Assembly: GCA_009776345.1 (NCBI GenBank)
Contig: WRLS01000037.1
Location: 1-14,245, forward strand
DNA length: 14,245 nucleotides
From: Oscillospiraceae bacterium
GTDB taxonomy: Bacteria > Bacillota > Clostridia > Oscillospirales > Ruminococcaceae
Direction: 5' to 3'
Positions 1-7,521 of this stretch are shown piece by piece. The stretch's first letter is position 1. Each line of letters opens with the position of its first letter. Both the position numbers and the translations under genes were made by a program. The notes beneath the pieces are model-generated. The model was not told where the DNA came from. It did no database searches and worked only from the letters and a program-made list of their open reading frames with translations.

Positions 1-320
1 CCTGGAGCTCGGCTCGGCTGAGCGATTGGGCGGATTATAGAACAAAGCTTTTGACGTGCGCGATGAAGGGTACGAAGCTATGCGGTTTGTCGAAATGGGG
101 GGTCCGGGGTCTCCCCGGCGCGTTTGCTTCTTTGCGCGAACAAAGAAGAGCCTCCGCGGCTTGAGCGGTTGGGCAGTACGCAACTACAATGAGAAATAGG
201 CATATTGTAGGTGTAGGATGCATTATACAATGCGCCGCAATAATTTTCGGACGACCTCCGCCCCACAGGCTTTTATGCATTTCGCGTATCCATACGTTTA
301 CCATAAATTATCCCGCACAA
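1..320. repeat. Gene-poor, hairpin-rich repeat-like region upstream of the rnf operon
   Basis: No convincing gene is present; open frames here are short and have no ribosome site or recognisable domain. Several hairpins can be read: CCGGGG-TCT-CCCCGG (104-118), CTTCTTTG with a 6-nt loop and CAAAGAAG (127-148), CTACAAT/ATTGTAG (184-190 and 204-210) and GCATT/AATGC (220-233). The string at 19-33 (TGAGCGATTGGGCGG) recurs with 13 of 15 matches at 162-176, so the window may begin in the tail of one repeat copy and carry a second copy to about position 180. The G-rich triloop hairpin followed by a CTTC/GAAG hairpin resembles interspersed extragenic repeats of gut Clostridia, but that resemblance is from memory. 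Confidence 0.45.
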
Positions 321-324
321 ATGA

Positions 325-353
325 TAGACACCGTCGGCAAAATATGATAATAT
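325..353 (+). promoter_or_regulatory. Predicted sigma-A promoter of the rnf operon
   Basis: A -35 box TAGACA (325-330) is separated by exactly 17 nt from a -10 box TAATAT (348-353). A TG at 345-346 one base before the -10 box gives an extended -10. The start point would fall near 360, leaving a leader of about 40 nt to rnfC. A 6-bp inverted repeat CACCGT (329-334) / ACGGTG (356-361) overlaps the -35 box and the start point and could be an operator. Confidence 0.6.
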
Positions 354-398
354 ATACGGTGAAGAATTATATGTAGCTTTTTAAGGGGATGTTTGCAG

Positions 399-1703
399 TT
401 GAAAAAAATCCGCGGCCTGCCGGTACCGCATTTTAAAAACACGGCAGATTGCCCGCCCCGGGAAATACCGGTCCCCCCGGAGGTAACGCTGCCGATGTCG
501 ATGCACAGCGGCGCCCCGGCAAAGCCCATTGTAAAAGCCGGCGACTTTGTAAAGGTCGGGCAGCTAATCGGCGAGGCCGACACCTCCCGCAGGGTTTCGT
601 CGCCCGTACACGCAAGTGTGTCCGGCAAGGTTATACGCATAGACAGCGTTGACGGGCTAACGGGAAAAAAAGCGGCGTCTGTAGTGGTCGCGTCCGACGG
701 CGAGCAAACGGTTTTTGAAGGGCTTGCCCCGCCTGTTGTCACGGACAAGGCCTCCTTCCTCGAGGCCGTCCAAAACAGCGGCGTGGTCGGGCTTGGCGGC
801 GCGGGGTACCCCACCGCCCCGAAGCTCACGGTAAAGGACGGCACAAAGCTCGACTACATACTGATAAACGGCGCGGAGTGCGAGCCTTATATAACCTCCG
901 ACACGCGCACGATGGTAGACCACGCCGAATATGTTTGGGAAGGCGCAAAGCTGCTAAAAGAATATTTGAGCCCCGAAAATGTCCTCATCTGCGTCGAGGA
1001 CAACAAGCCCGAGGCGATAAAAAAGCTCACCGACCTTTGCGCGGGGACGGCGGGGATTGGCGTGCATGTTTTACCGGCGCGTTATCCCCAGGGGGAAAGA
1101 AAAGTGCTGGTGTACAATGTCACCGGCAGGATCGTCCCGGAGGGCGGCAGATTGACGGACGTGGGCTGCATAGTAATAAACTGCACAACGGTTGCGGTGT
1201 TCGCGCGGTACATAAAAACCGGTATGCCGCTGGTTTCCAGGACCGTGACGGTGGACGGCTCCGCTGTAAAAGAGCCGCAGAATGTCATCGCCCCGATAGG
1301 CACCCCGATCCGCGCGCTTTTTGATTTTTGCGGCGGGCTTGGCGGCGATGTAAGCAAGGTCCTGCTCGGCGGCCCGATGATGGGCGCGGCGGTACCGAGT
1401 TTAGATATCCCTGTCGTAAAGGTAACAAACGCGGTTCTCGCCTTCACGGGAAAAGACGCGCAAATTGCCGAACCGTCACCTTGCATCAAATGCGGGCGCT
1501 GTATATCCAAATGCCCGATGAAGCTGATGCCGTCAATGATAGAGGACGCGGTGGAGCTTAATAAAATCGCGCTTTTAGAAAAGTACAAGGTTAATATGTG
1601 CGCCGAATGTGCTTGCTGTGCCTATCTTTGCCCATCCAAACGGCCGCTTTCCCAGGTGATGTCGCTCGCTAAAAATATGCTGTGGGAGGCGACGCGCAAA
1701 TGA
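399..1703 (+). CDS. rnfC: Rnf complex subunit RnfC (ferredoxin:NAD+ oxidoreductase, NADH-binding iron-sulfur subunit)
   Basis: RnfC is the peripheral subunit of the ion-translocating Rnf complex that contacts NAD(H) and carries FMN and iron-sulfur clusters on the cytoplasmic face. Numbering here is from an upstream in-frame TTG at 393. The N-terminal barrel and biotin-like region (about 40-100) precede the glycine-rich flavin/NADH site GLGGAGYPTAPKL (133-145) and the NGAECEPYITSDTR motif (160-172). Two [4Fe-4S] motifs close the protein: Cys364, 367, 370, 374 and Cys403, 406, 409, 413. Length near 435 residues is usual for clostridial RnfC. AAGGGGA (383-389) lies 9 nt before TTG 399 but only 3 nt before TTG 393, so TTG 399 is preferred. 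The stop overlaps the rnfD start as ATGA. Confidence 0.96.
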   Translation: MKKIRGLPVPHFKNTADCPPREIPVPPEVTLPMSMHSGAPAKPIVKAGDFVKVGQLIGEADTSRRVSSPVHASVSGKVIRIDSVDGLTGKKAASVVVASDGEQTVFEGLAPPVVTDKASFLEAVQNSGVVGLGGAGYPTAPKLTVKDGTKLDYILINGAECEPYITSDTRTMVDHAEYVWEGAKLLKEYLSPENVLICVEDNKPEAIKKLTDLCAGTAGIGVHVLPARYPQGERKVLVYNVTGRIVPEGGRLTDVGCIVINCTTVAVFARYIKTGMPLVSRTVTVDGSAVKEPQNVIAPIGTPIRALFDFCGGLGGDVSKVLLGGPMMGAAVPSLDIPVVKVTNAVLAFTGKDAQIAEPSPCIKCGRCISKCPMKLMPSMIEDAVELNKIALLEKYKVNMCAECACCAYLCPSKRPLSQVMSLAKNMLWEATRK

Positions 1704-2623
1704 ACACGATGACTGTATCTTACGCGCCCCATATACGCGATAAAATCACAACAGGGCGTATCATGCTCGATGTAATAATCGCGCTTATCCCCGCCTTTGC
1801 CGCTTCGGTTATTATCTTCGGGGCGCGCGCCGCGCTTGTCACAGGGGTATGCGTGGCAAGCTGTGTCCTGTTTGAGTGGGCATATCAAAAAATTATGCGC
1901 AAAACGGTTACGGTGGGCGACCTGTCCGCTGTTATAACCGGTATGCTTTTGGCGTTTAACCTGCCTGTGAGCATCCCTATCTGGCAGGCGGTATTCGGCA
2001 GCGGCGTCGCCATTATCTTTGTAAAACAGCTTTTCGGCGGGATCGGGAAAAACTTCGCCAACCCCGCAATAACAGCGCGTGTTGTTATGTTTTTGGCTTT
2101 CCCCGCCGCAATGACGCATTGGGGCGCGGCACCGGACGCTGTTTCCGCCGCAACCCCGCTGATGCTCATCGCCCGCGGGGACTTTGCCTCGCTCCCCGAT
2201 ATGTGGAGTATGTTTATCGGCACGCGCGGTGGCTGCCTCGGCGAAACAAGCGCGTTTGCCTTGCTTGCGGGCGGTATCTACCTGCTGGCACGGCGCGTCA
2301 TAACATGGCATACGCCCGTGGCGTTTATCGGCACAGTAGCCGCGCTTACGGCTGTTTTCGGCGGCCTTCCGGGATATCATATCCTTGCGGGCGGGCTGAT
2401 TTTAGGCGCGTTCTTCATGGCCACGGATTATCCCACAACACCGCAGACAAGCGCGGGGCGCATTATATTCGGCGTTGGCTGCGGGGCGCTTACGGTGGTC
2501 ATACGGCTTTACGGTAGCTATCCCGAGGGCGTGTCCTTCGCGATCTTGCTGATGAATATGTTTGTGCCGTACATTAACAAGCTCACTTTGTCAAAACCGC
2601 TCGGGGGTGTGAAAAAAGCATGA
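1700..2623 (+). CDS. rnfD: Rnf complex membrane subunit RnfD (flavinylated)
   Basis: RnfD is an integral membrane subunit of Rnf, related to NqrB, which carries covalently bound FMN and belongs to the ion-translocating core. About 307 residues with many hydrophobic helices are visible, including the family stretch GGIGKNFANPAITARVVMF (about residues 113-131). The likely flavin-attachment motif is DAVSAATPL with Thr152; the attachment signal is usually written S(T)GAT, so Ala in the third-from-last position is a mild variant. The ATG at 1700 is preferred over a GTG at 1682 because GGGAGG (1684-1689) lies 10 nt before it and because it overlaps the rnfC stop in ATGA, a sign of translational coupling. 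The 3' end overlaps rnfG by 4 nt. Confidence 0.96.
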   Translation: MNTMTVSYAPHIRDKITTGRIMLDVIIALIPAFAASVIIFGARAALVTGVCVASCVLFEWAYQKIMRKTVTVGDLSAVITGMLLAFNLPVSIPIWQAVFGSGVAIIFVKQLFGGIGKNFANPAITARVVMFLAFPAAMTHWGAAPDAVSAATPLMLIARGDFASLPDMWSMFIGTRGGCLGETSAFALLAGGIYLLARRVITWHTPVAFIGTVAALTAVFGGLPGYHILAGGLILGAFFMATDYPTTPQTSAGRIIFGVGCGALTVVIRLYGSYPEGVSFAILLMNMFVPYINKLTLSKPLGGVKKA

Positions 2624-3138
2624 AAAAAGATTTTATCGCGCCGATCCTCGCACTTGCGGTTATATGTGCTGTTATCGCCGGTGCGTTGGCGGCGGGCAAC
2701 GCCGTCACCCTGCCCATTATTCAAAGCGCGTCGGATGCGCGCGCGCTCAGCGCAATGGAAAGGGTCATCCCCAATGCGGATGCTTTCGTGCAGCTGGAAA
2801 CCGATAATCTGCCCAAAACAATCGCGGAGGCTTACATAACCTCAAACAATACCGGATACATCTTTATTGTTTCAGTGAACGGTTACGGCGGCGAAATACG
2901 GCTGATCTGCGCCATCGGCACGGACGGCAGGATCATCAAAACGGAAACCCTTGCGGAAACAGAAACAAAGGGGATCGCAACGCCCGTTTTCGAGAGGGAG
3001 CATCTGTACATCGGCATGGACAGCTCGCTAAATGGCATAGACGCGGTTTCGGGCGCGACGATAACCTCCAACGCGTACAAAAACGGCATACTGGACGCGT
3101 TTGAAGCTTATGAAATCATAAAGGGGGCGCAGGCATGA
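2620..3138 (+). CDS. rnfG: Rnf complex subunit RnfG (covalent FMN subunit)
   Basis: RnfG, the counterpart of NqrC, is anchored by one N-terminal membrane helix and carries covalent FMN on its extracytoplasmic domain. The 172-residue product shows one hydrophobic segment (about 7-28) and an FMN-binding domain. DAVSGATITS places the flavin-bearing Thr at 147 in a textbook SGAT motif. TETKGIATPVFE (about 113-124) matches the conserved strand before it. The length is at the short end for the family. The ATG overlaps the rnfD stop (ATGA, 2620-2623), and the rnfE start overlaps this gene's stop in the same way, so rnfD, rnfG and rnfE are tightly coupled. Confidence 0.95.
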   Translation: MKKDFIAPILALAVICAVIAGALAAGNAVTLPIIQSASDARALSAMERVIPNADAFVQLETDNLPKTIAEAYITSNNTGYIFIVSVNGYGGEIRLICAIGTDGRIIKTETLAETETKGIATPVFEREHLYIGMDSSLNGIDAVSGATITSNAYKNGILDAFEAYEIIKGAQA

Positions 3139-3797
3139 AAAAGCTCTCAATCCTGACAAAAGGCATCTTCAAGGAAAACCCGGTTTTAGTGTTCTTGCTG
3201 GGACTATGCCCGACTTTGGCGGTTTCCACGCAGGCATCAAACGCGATAGGCATGGGCGCAGCGACCACCTTTGTCCTATTAGGCTCCAACATCGCAATCT
3301 CCCTTTGCCGCCGCGCAATCCCCGACAAAGTACGCATACCGTGCTACATCGTGCTGATTGCGGGGTTCGTCACGCTCATCCAAATGATCGTGGAGGCATA
3401 CGCCTACCCGCTGTATATGTCGCTGGGCATATTCCTGCCGCTGATCGCCTGTAACTGCATCGTCTTCGCGCGCGCCGAGGTTTTCGCGAATAAAAACACA
3501 GTCATAGATTCCATTCTGGACGCGGTCGGGATGGGCGCGGGCTTTACCTTGGCGCTGTTCGCCGTGGCTTCGCTTCGTGAAATATTCGGGAGCGGCACTT
3601 GGTATGGGCTGGCGATTCCGGGGCTTTCCTCCTACAATGTCCCGCTTTTGGCAATGGCGCCGGGGGGCTTTATCGTGTTCGCTGTACTGATCGCAATCCT
3701 AAATAAAGTATCAAACGGCAAGGCCGTAAAGAAAAAAGAATTCGGCTGTGCCGGCTGCCCGTCGGCATCTGTGTGCGGGAAAGGGGGCGCGCGGTAA
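3135..3797 (+). CDS. rnfE: Rnf complex membrane subunit RnfE, with Cys-rich C-terminal tail
   Basis: RnfE is a six-helix membrane protein homologous to NqrD; with RnfA it forms the membrane core. In Nqr structures the NqrD/NqrE pair holds an intramembrane [2Fe-2S] cluster. The expected Cys residues are present: Cys25 in LGLCPTLAVS and Cys108 in LIACNCIVFARAEVF. The product has 220 residues. The last 20 are polar and cysteine-containing: Cys205, Cys208 and Cys214 in a C-x2-C-x5-C arrangement after a lysine-rich stretch. This tail is not part of the membrane core and may be a metal site or a redox pair. GGGGG (3123-3127) lies 7 nt before the ATG, which overlaps the rnfG stop. Confidence 0.95.
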   Translation: MKKLSILTKGIFKENPVLVFLLGLCPTLAVSTQASNAIGMGAATTFVLLGSNIAISLCRRAIPDKVRIPCYIVLIAGFVTLIQMIVEAYAYPLYMSLGIFLPLIACNCIVFARAEVFANKNTVIDSILDAVGMGAGFTLALFAVASLREIFGSGTWYGLAIPGLSSYNVPLLAMAPGGFIVFAVLIAILNKVSNGKAVKKKEFGCAGCPSASVCGKGGAR

Positions 3798-4393
3798 TGG
3801 ATTTTAAAGCGCTGGTCGCAATTATAATAGGCTCAGCTTTGATCAACAATTTTGTTTTGCGCCAATTCCTCGGCATATGCCCCTTTCTGGGCGTTTCAAA
3901 GGAGATAAAAAATTCTGCGGGGATGGGCATCTCGGTTGTGTTCGTAATGCTTTTAGCAACCGCCGTAACCTGGCCCATACAGACCTTTGTCCTGGAAAGG
4001 TTCGGGCTTGGCTATCTGCAGACGCTCCTGTTTATACTGATCATCGCAACGCTGGTGCAGTTTGTGGAGATCGCGGTGAAAAAATTTATCCCGGCGCTGT
4101 ACTCCGCGCTTGGCGTGTACCTGCCGCTTATAACAACCAATTGCGCTATTTTAGGCGTTACAATCGCAAATATTAAGAATTCATACACCTTCGCGCAGTC
4201 TATGGCGCACGCGCTGGGCGGGGGGCTTGGCTTCCTGCTCGCGATGGTTGTATTTTCCGGCATACGCGAACACACCGAAAACACAGACCCGCCGCCGTCC
4301 TTCCGCGGGTTGCCGCTTACGCTGATATCGGTTTCGATTTTATCCCTCGCGTTCTTCGGCTTCAGCGGCGTGAGCGAAGGGCTTTTCGGGTGA
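3797..4393 (+). CDS. rnfA: Rnf complex membrane subunit RnfA
   Basis: RnfA is the NqrE-like six-helix partner of RnfE in the electron-carrying membrane core of Rnf. The 198-residue product has the two conserved cysteines expected for the shared intramembrane [2Fe-2S] cluster: Cys28 in LGICPFLGVSKEI and Cys116 in LITTNCAILGV. The C-terminal FRGLPLTLISVSILSLAFFGF segment is typical of the family. The ATG at 3797 is chosen over an in-frame GTG at 3773 because AAGGGGG (3781-3787) precedes it by 9 nt and its A is the last base of the rnfE stop codon (TAATG overlap). The 30-nt gap to rnfB is the only non-overlapping junction among the six rnf genes. Confidence 0.96.
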   Translation: MDFKALVAIIIGSALINNFVLRQFLGICPFLGVSKEIKNSAGMGISVVFVMLLATAVTWPIQTFVLERFGLGYLQTLLFILIIATLVQFVEIAVKKFIPALYSALGVYLPLITTNCAILGVTIANIKNSYTFAQSMAHALGGGLGFLLAMVVFSGIREHTENTDPPPSFRGLPLTLISVSILSLAFFGFSGVSEGLFG

Positions 4394-4423
4394 AATTAGT
4401 TTTTATGGAAGGAACCGTTACTT

Positions 4424-5224
4424 ATGGAAGTAATCATCACTGCGGTAGCCTGTGTCGCTGTAATCGGGGTTATCTGCGCCGCCATCCTCAGCCTCGCGTC
4501 AAAAGCCATGGCGGTCAAGACCGATGCGCGCGCGGCTGAAATCGAAAATTGCCTGCCCGGTTCAAACTGCGGTGCCTGCGGCTTCCCCGGCTGTGCGGGA
4601 TACGCGGCGGCATTGGTTTCCGGCGAAGGGGCAAAGGCAAATCTTTGTACGCCCGGCGGGAATACTGCCGCTAAACTCATCGCCGAAATCCTCGGGATAG
4701 AGTCTGAGGAAGCCGCGGGAAAATTCGCCGTAGTCCGCTGCGGCGGCGGCGAAAGGCAAAAGAAAATGGATTACCGGGGCATACAGACCTGCGCGGCGGC
4801 AAAACAGGTTTTCGGCGGTGAAAACGCGTGCGCCTTCGGTTGCATCGGCTACGGCGACTGCCAAAAATCCTGCCCGAGCGATGCTGTCTGCATGATAAAC
4901 GGGCTTGCGTGGATAAACCCCGATCTTTGCACGGGTTGCGGCCTGTGCGTAAAATCCTGCCCGAACAGGCTTATCGCTGTTACGGATAGCACGGACTGCG
5001 CTGCTGTACTGTGCGCCAACATCGAAAAAGGTGCCGCAAAAAGAAAAAAATGTGCTAACCCCTGCTTGGGCTGCGGCAGATGCGTGCGCGAATGTCCGTC
5101 CGGCGCGGCTGTGATGGAGGACAACCTTGCGCGTATTGACAGCGAAAAATGCACAGCCTGCGGCCATTGCGCCGAAATTTGTGTTACAAAATGCATAAAG
5201 CTTTTGCAAACAGCTGAAAACTAA
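4424..5224 (+). CDS. rnfB: Rnf complex subunit RnfB (multi-cluster ferredoxin-like subunit)
   Basis: RnfB is the cytoplasmic subunit thought to receive electrons from reduced ferredoxin. The 266-residue product has an N-terminal membrane helix (about 4-26) and the Fis-type cluster motif Cys43, 49, 52, 57 (CLPGSNCGACGFPGC). Several ferredoxin-like cluster motifs follow: Cys136/140/146/150 with Cys156; Cys169, 172, 175, 179; Cys210/214/217/220/224; and Cys243, 246, 249, 253 with Cys257. The second double-ferredoxin module (about 205-257) is characteristic of anaerobe RnfB and is absent from the shorter proteobacterial form. GGAAGGAA (4407-4413... read with the preceding G) precedes the ATG by about 10 nt. 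This is the last rnf gene; the MFS gene follows after 14 nt. Confidence 0.96.
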   Translation: MEVIITAVACVAVIGVICAAILSLASKAMAVKTDARAAEIENCLPGSNCGACGFPGCAGYAAALVSGEGAKANLCTPGGNTAAKLIAEILGIESEEAAGKFAVVRCGGGERQKKMDYRGIQTCAAAKQVFGGENACAFGCIGYGDCQKSCPSDAVCMINGLAWINPDLCTGCGLCVKSCPNRLIAVTDSTDCAAVLCANIEKGAAKRKKCANPCLGCGRCVRECPSGAAVMEDNLARIDSEKCTACGHCAEICVTKCIKLLQTAEN

Positions 5225-5238
5225 CGGAGAGGCGTAAA

Positions 5239-6474
5239 ATGGCCTTCACATACAAGCACACGCGGGCGGCTTGCAGACTGGGCAATGTGTGCCTGGCGCT
5301 TACAAACAACCTCCCGCCGCTTCTGTTCATCATTTTCCGCACGGACTACGGCCTTTCTTACGAGCAGCTCGGGCGTTTGGTTTTGCTCAACTTCGCCATA
5401 CAAATCGCGGTCGACTTTGCCTGCGCAAAATATATCGACAGGATCGGATACCGCCGCCCCATGATGCTGGCTTACGCTTGCTGTACCGCCGGTTTTTTGA
5501 CACTTGCGGGCGCGCCGATGTTGCCGATACCGATATATCCGGCGTTGGCGGCGGGGGTTATGATTGCCGCGGTAGGCGGCGGCCTGCAGGAGGTTATGCT
5601 CAGCCCGATCTCCGACGCGCTCCCCGCGCAAACAGAAAAAAAGGCCGCGAATATGGCTTTGCTCCATTCTTTTTACTGCTGGGGCTGGATGGGCGTTGTG
5701 CTGTTGTCAACGCTATTTCTGGCGGCGTTCGGCAATGCGCGCTGGCAGGTTTTGGCGGTCCTTTGGACAGCCCTGCCGGTCACAAATTTCATTTTATTCG
5801 CAAAAGTACCGTATGCCCCCGCACTTCCGCACGATAATTTGATGGGCGTAAAAAAGCTTTTCATCACGCCGATATTTTGGGTTGCGATGGTTCTGATGGT
5901 CTGCGCGGGAGCATCGGAGCTTGCGGTTGCGCAGTGGGTTTCGCTGTTCGCGGAGCAAGGCCTAGGGCTTTCGAAGCTCGCGGGCGATTTGGCGGGGCCG
6001 ATGATGTTCGCGGTAACAATGGGAATCGGCCGCACGCTCTACGGAATATTTGGCGACAAAATCAAGCTCATGCCCGCCTTAGCGGCATCTGCCGCGCTGT
6101 GCGTAATTTCATATTTCATCATCGCTTTTGCGCCGCGCCCCGCGTTCAGCCTAGTCGGATGCGCGCTGGTGGGCTTTGCAATCAGCTTAATGTGGCCGGG
6201 CCTGCTCAGCCTGACCGCCGCAAAGCTGCCCATGGGCGGCACCGCAATGTTCGCCGTGCTGGCAATGTCAGGCGGGGCGGGATGCGCCGCGGGCCCGTGG
6301 CTTACGGGTTTTGTAGCCGACCTTTCCCAAAAAAGCGGAACCGTCGGGGAGGTCGGCGCGGCGATTCTCGGCCACGGGGAATCCGGCTTAAAGCTCGGGA
6401 TCCTCGCGGCTGTAATTTTCCCCGCCGCAATGCTCGCCATACTGCCGCTGTTTGGGCGTAAAAGCGCGATCTAA
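5239..6474 (+). CDS. Major facilitator superfamily transporter
   Basis: This is a 411-residue inner-membrane secondary transporter with about 12 hydrophobic helices. The loop after helix 2 holds an MFS signature, AKYIDRIGYRRP (about 63-74), and the second half repeats it weakly as GRTLYGIFGDKIK. The GGGLQEVMLSPISDAL segment and the following LLHSFYCWGWMG recall fucose-permease-like sugar MFS proteins, but the substrate cannot be inferred. GGAGAGG (5226-5232) lies 6 nt before the ATG. The gene starts 14 nt after rnfB, so it is probably in the same transcript and could use the ion gradient built by Rnf. Its TAA overlaps the convergent lplA stop by 4 nt (6471-6474). Confidence 0.88.
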   Translation: MAFTYKHTRAACRLGNVCLALTNNLPPLLFIIFRTDYGLSYEQLGRLVLLNFAIQIAVDFACAKYIDRIGYRRPMMLAYACCTAGFLTLAGAPMLPIPIYPALAAGVMIAAVGGGLQEVMLSPISDALPAQTEKKAANMALLHSFYCWGWMGVVLLSTLFLAAFGNARWQVLAVLWTALPVTNFILFAKVPYAPALPHDNLMGVKKLFITPIFWVAMVLMVCAGASELAVAQWVSLFAEQGLGLSKLAGDLAGPMMFAVTMGIGRTLYGIFGDKIKLMPALAASAALCVISYFIIAFAPRPAFSLVGCALVGFAISLMWPGLLSLTAAKLPMGGTAMFAVLAMSGGAGCAAGPWLTGFVADLSQKSGTVGEVGAAILGHGESGLKLGILAAVIFPAAMLAILPLFGRKSAI

Positions 6475-7448
6475 AACAACCCACCAAACTCCTCCCGCGT
6501 AATCCCGCTGATATAATCATCGATTTTTACGCTCGAAATCGCCGCCGCTACGGCGGTTTTTTCATGCCAAATACCGGCAAGCAAAGCCTCCAGCCCCGAT
6601 ATATCGCGGATGCCGAAAAAGTCGCCGGAAATCGCGGCTTTTTCTATTATCCCGCCTTTTACATCCAGCCGCAAATCCACTATACCGCAACTATATTTTG
6701 CGGTGCGCCTGTAATTATACTTCGGCGACATACCGTAATTCCACTGCCGCGACGAATATTTCTCTCTCGCCAAAGCCTCGGCTTGCGCGATGTCATACGC
6801 AGAAAGCTCATACGTCTGTATGCCCTTCATATGCGCCGCAAAATAATCATACATCGCCAAAAGAAACTGCTCCGGCGGCATAGGATCCGCAAGATGATCG
6901 GAAATATTCGTCACACGGCTGCGTATGGATTTTATGCCCTTGCTCTCGATTTTGGCGTCCGGCGGTCTTAGTGCAGCCGCCAGATCGTCAAAATCAACAG
7001 CGTAAAGCAGCGTACCGTGATGCATGAAACGCCCGCCCTTCGCGGTCTGGGCATTCCCGGAAATTTTCTTGCCACCGAGCAAAATATCGTTGCGCCCTTC
7101 ATAATACGCGCTCAGCCCCAAAGTCGCAAGAAAATCACACACAGGCTTTGTGAACCGCCCGTAACTGCCAAAATTCCCGCTTTCCATCGCATGGATCATA
7201 GTAAAATTGATATTCCCCAGATCGTGATACACCGCTCCGCCCCCGCTTAATCGGCGGACAAGGCTGATTTTCTCGCGCTCAAGGTAATCCCCGTCGATTT
7301 CCTGTGCCGAATTTTGGTTCCTCCCGACGATTACAGCCTTGTCGTTGCGCCATAATATCAGAATTTCCTCGGGTCTTGCGGTCAGCGCGTATTCCTCCAA
7401 AGCAAGGTTAAACGCGGGATCTGTGGATCGGTTGTAAATCAGAAGCAT
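6471..7448 (-). CDS. lplA: Lipoate-protein ligase A
   Basis: LplA activates free lipoate with ATP and transfers it to the lysine of lipoyl domains. The 325-residue product has the family core RRLSGGGAVYHDLGNINFT (65-83), the lipoyl-AMP lysine region GGKKISGNAQ (125-134, Lys128 a likely catalytic residue), and a C-terminal accessory domain (about 235-320) that includes YNYRRTAKYSCGIVDL. ATG at 7448 is chosen over a TTG at 7463 because GAGGA (complement of 7457-7461) lies 8 nt upstream of the ATG. It is the last gene of the dehydrogenase cluster and its obvious target is Lys43 of the E2 encoded at the cluster's head. No lipoyl synthase is in the window, which fits scavenging of external lipoate. 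The 3' end contains the terminator of the opposing operon. Confidence 0.93.
   Translation of the reverse strand: MLLIYNRSTDPAFNLALEEYALTARPEEILILWRNDKAVIVGRNQNSAQEIDGDYLEREKISLVRRLSGGGAVYHDLGNINFTMIHAMESGNFGSYGRFTKPVCDFLATLGLSAYYEGRNDILLGGKKISGNAQTAKGGRFMHHGTLLYAVDFDDLAAALRPPDAKIESKGIKSIRSRVTNISDHLADPMPPEQFLLAMYDYFAAHMKGIQTYELSAYDIAQAEALAREKYSSRQWNYGMSPKYNYRRTAKYSCGIVDLRLDVKGGIIEKAAISGDFFGIRDISGLEALLAGIWHEKTAVAAAISSVKIDDYISGITREEFGGLF
6542..6562 (+). terminator. Intrinsic terminator of the rnf-MFS operon, inside lplA
   Basis: CCGCCG-CTA-CGGCGG (6542-6556) is followed directly by six T residues (6557-6562), a textbook Rho-independent terminator for plus-strand transcription. It lies 67 nt past the MFS stop and entirely within the antisense 3' coding part of lplA, where the same bases encode the Lys-Thr-Ala-Val-Ala-Ala-Ala stretch near the C-terminus. 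Confidence 0.8.
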
Positions 7449-7476
7449 CGTCTTGTTCCTCAAAAAGCCGGTAATT

Positions 7477-7502
7477 ATATTATTATTTAATTATAATAAT
7501 AT
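7477..7502. repeat. AT-only inverted repeat between E1 and lplA
   Basis: ATATTATTAT (7477-7486), loop TTAATT, and ATAATAATAT (7493-7502) form a perfect 10-bp inverted repeat made only of A and T, in the 73-nt gap upstream of lplA. The stretch TTATTATTTAATTATA (7480-7495) is identical to 10015-10030 on the other side of E1. Read on the minus strand it contains TATAAT, so it could also supply a -10 box, although no good -35 is seen. Confidence 0.6.
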
Positions 7503-7521
7503 TTAATCGTTACGATATCGC

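Noticed and set aside
35..304. Minus-strand open frame of 89 codons upstream of rnf
   Set aside because: It has no ribosome site and no recognisable domain, and it overlaps hairpin-rich repeat DNA.
393..398. TTG at 393 as rnfC start
   Set aside because: It lies only 3 nt after the AAGGGGA ribosome site, while TTG 399 has the normal 9-nt spacing.
1622..2380. Long minus-strand open frame across rnfC and rnfD
   Set aside because: It is antisense to clearly conserved genes and its translation is basic, low-complexity and without motifs; a GC-codon shadow.
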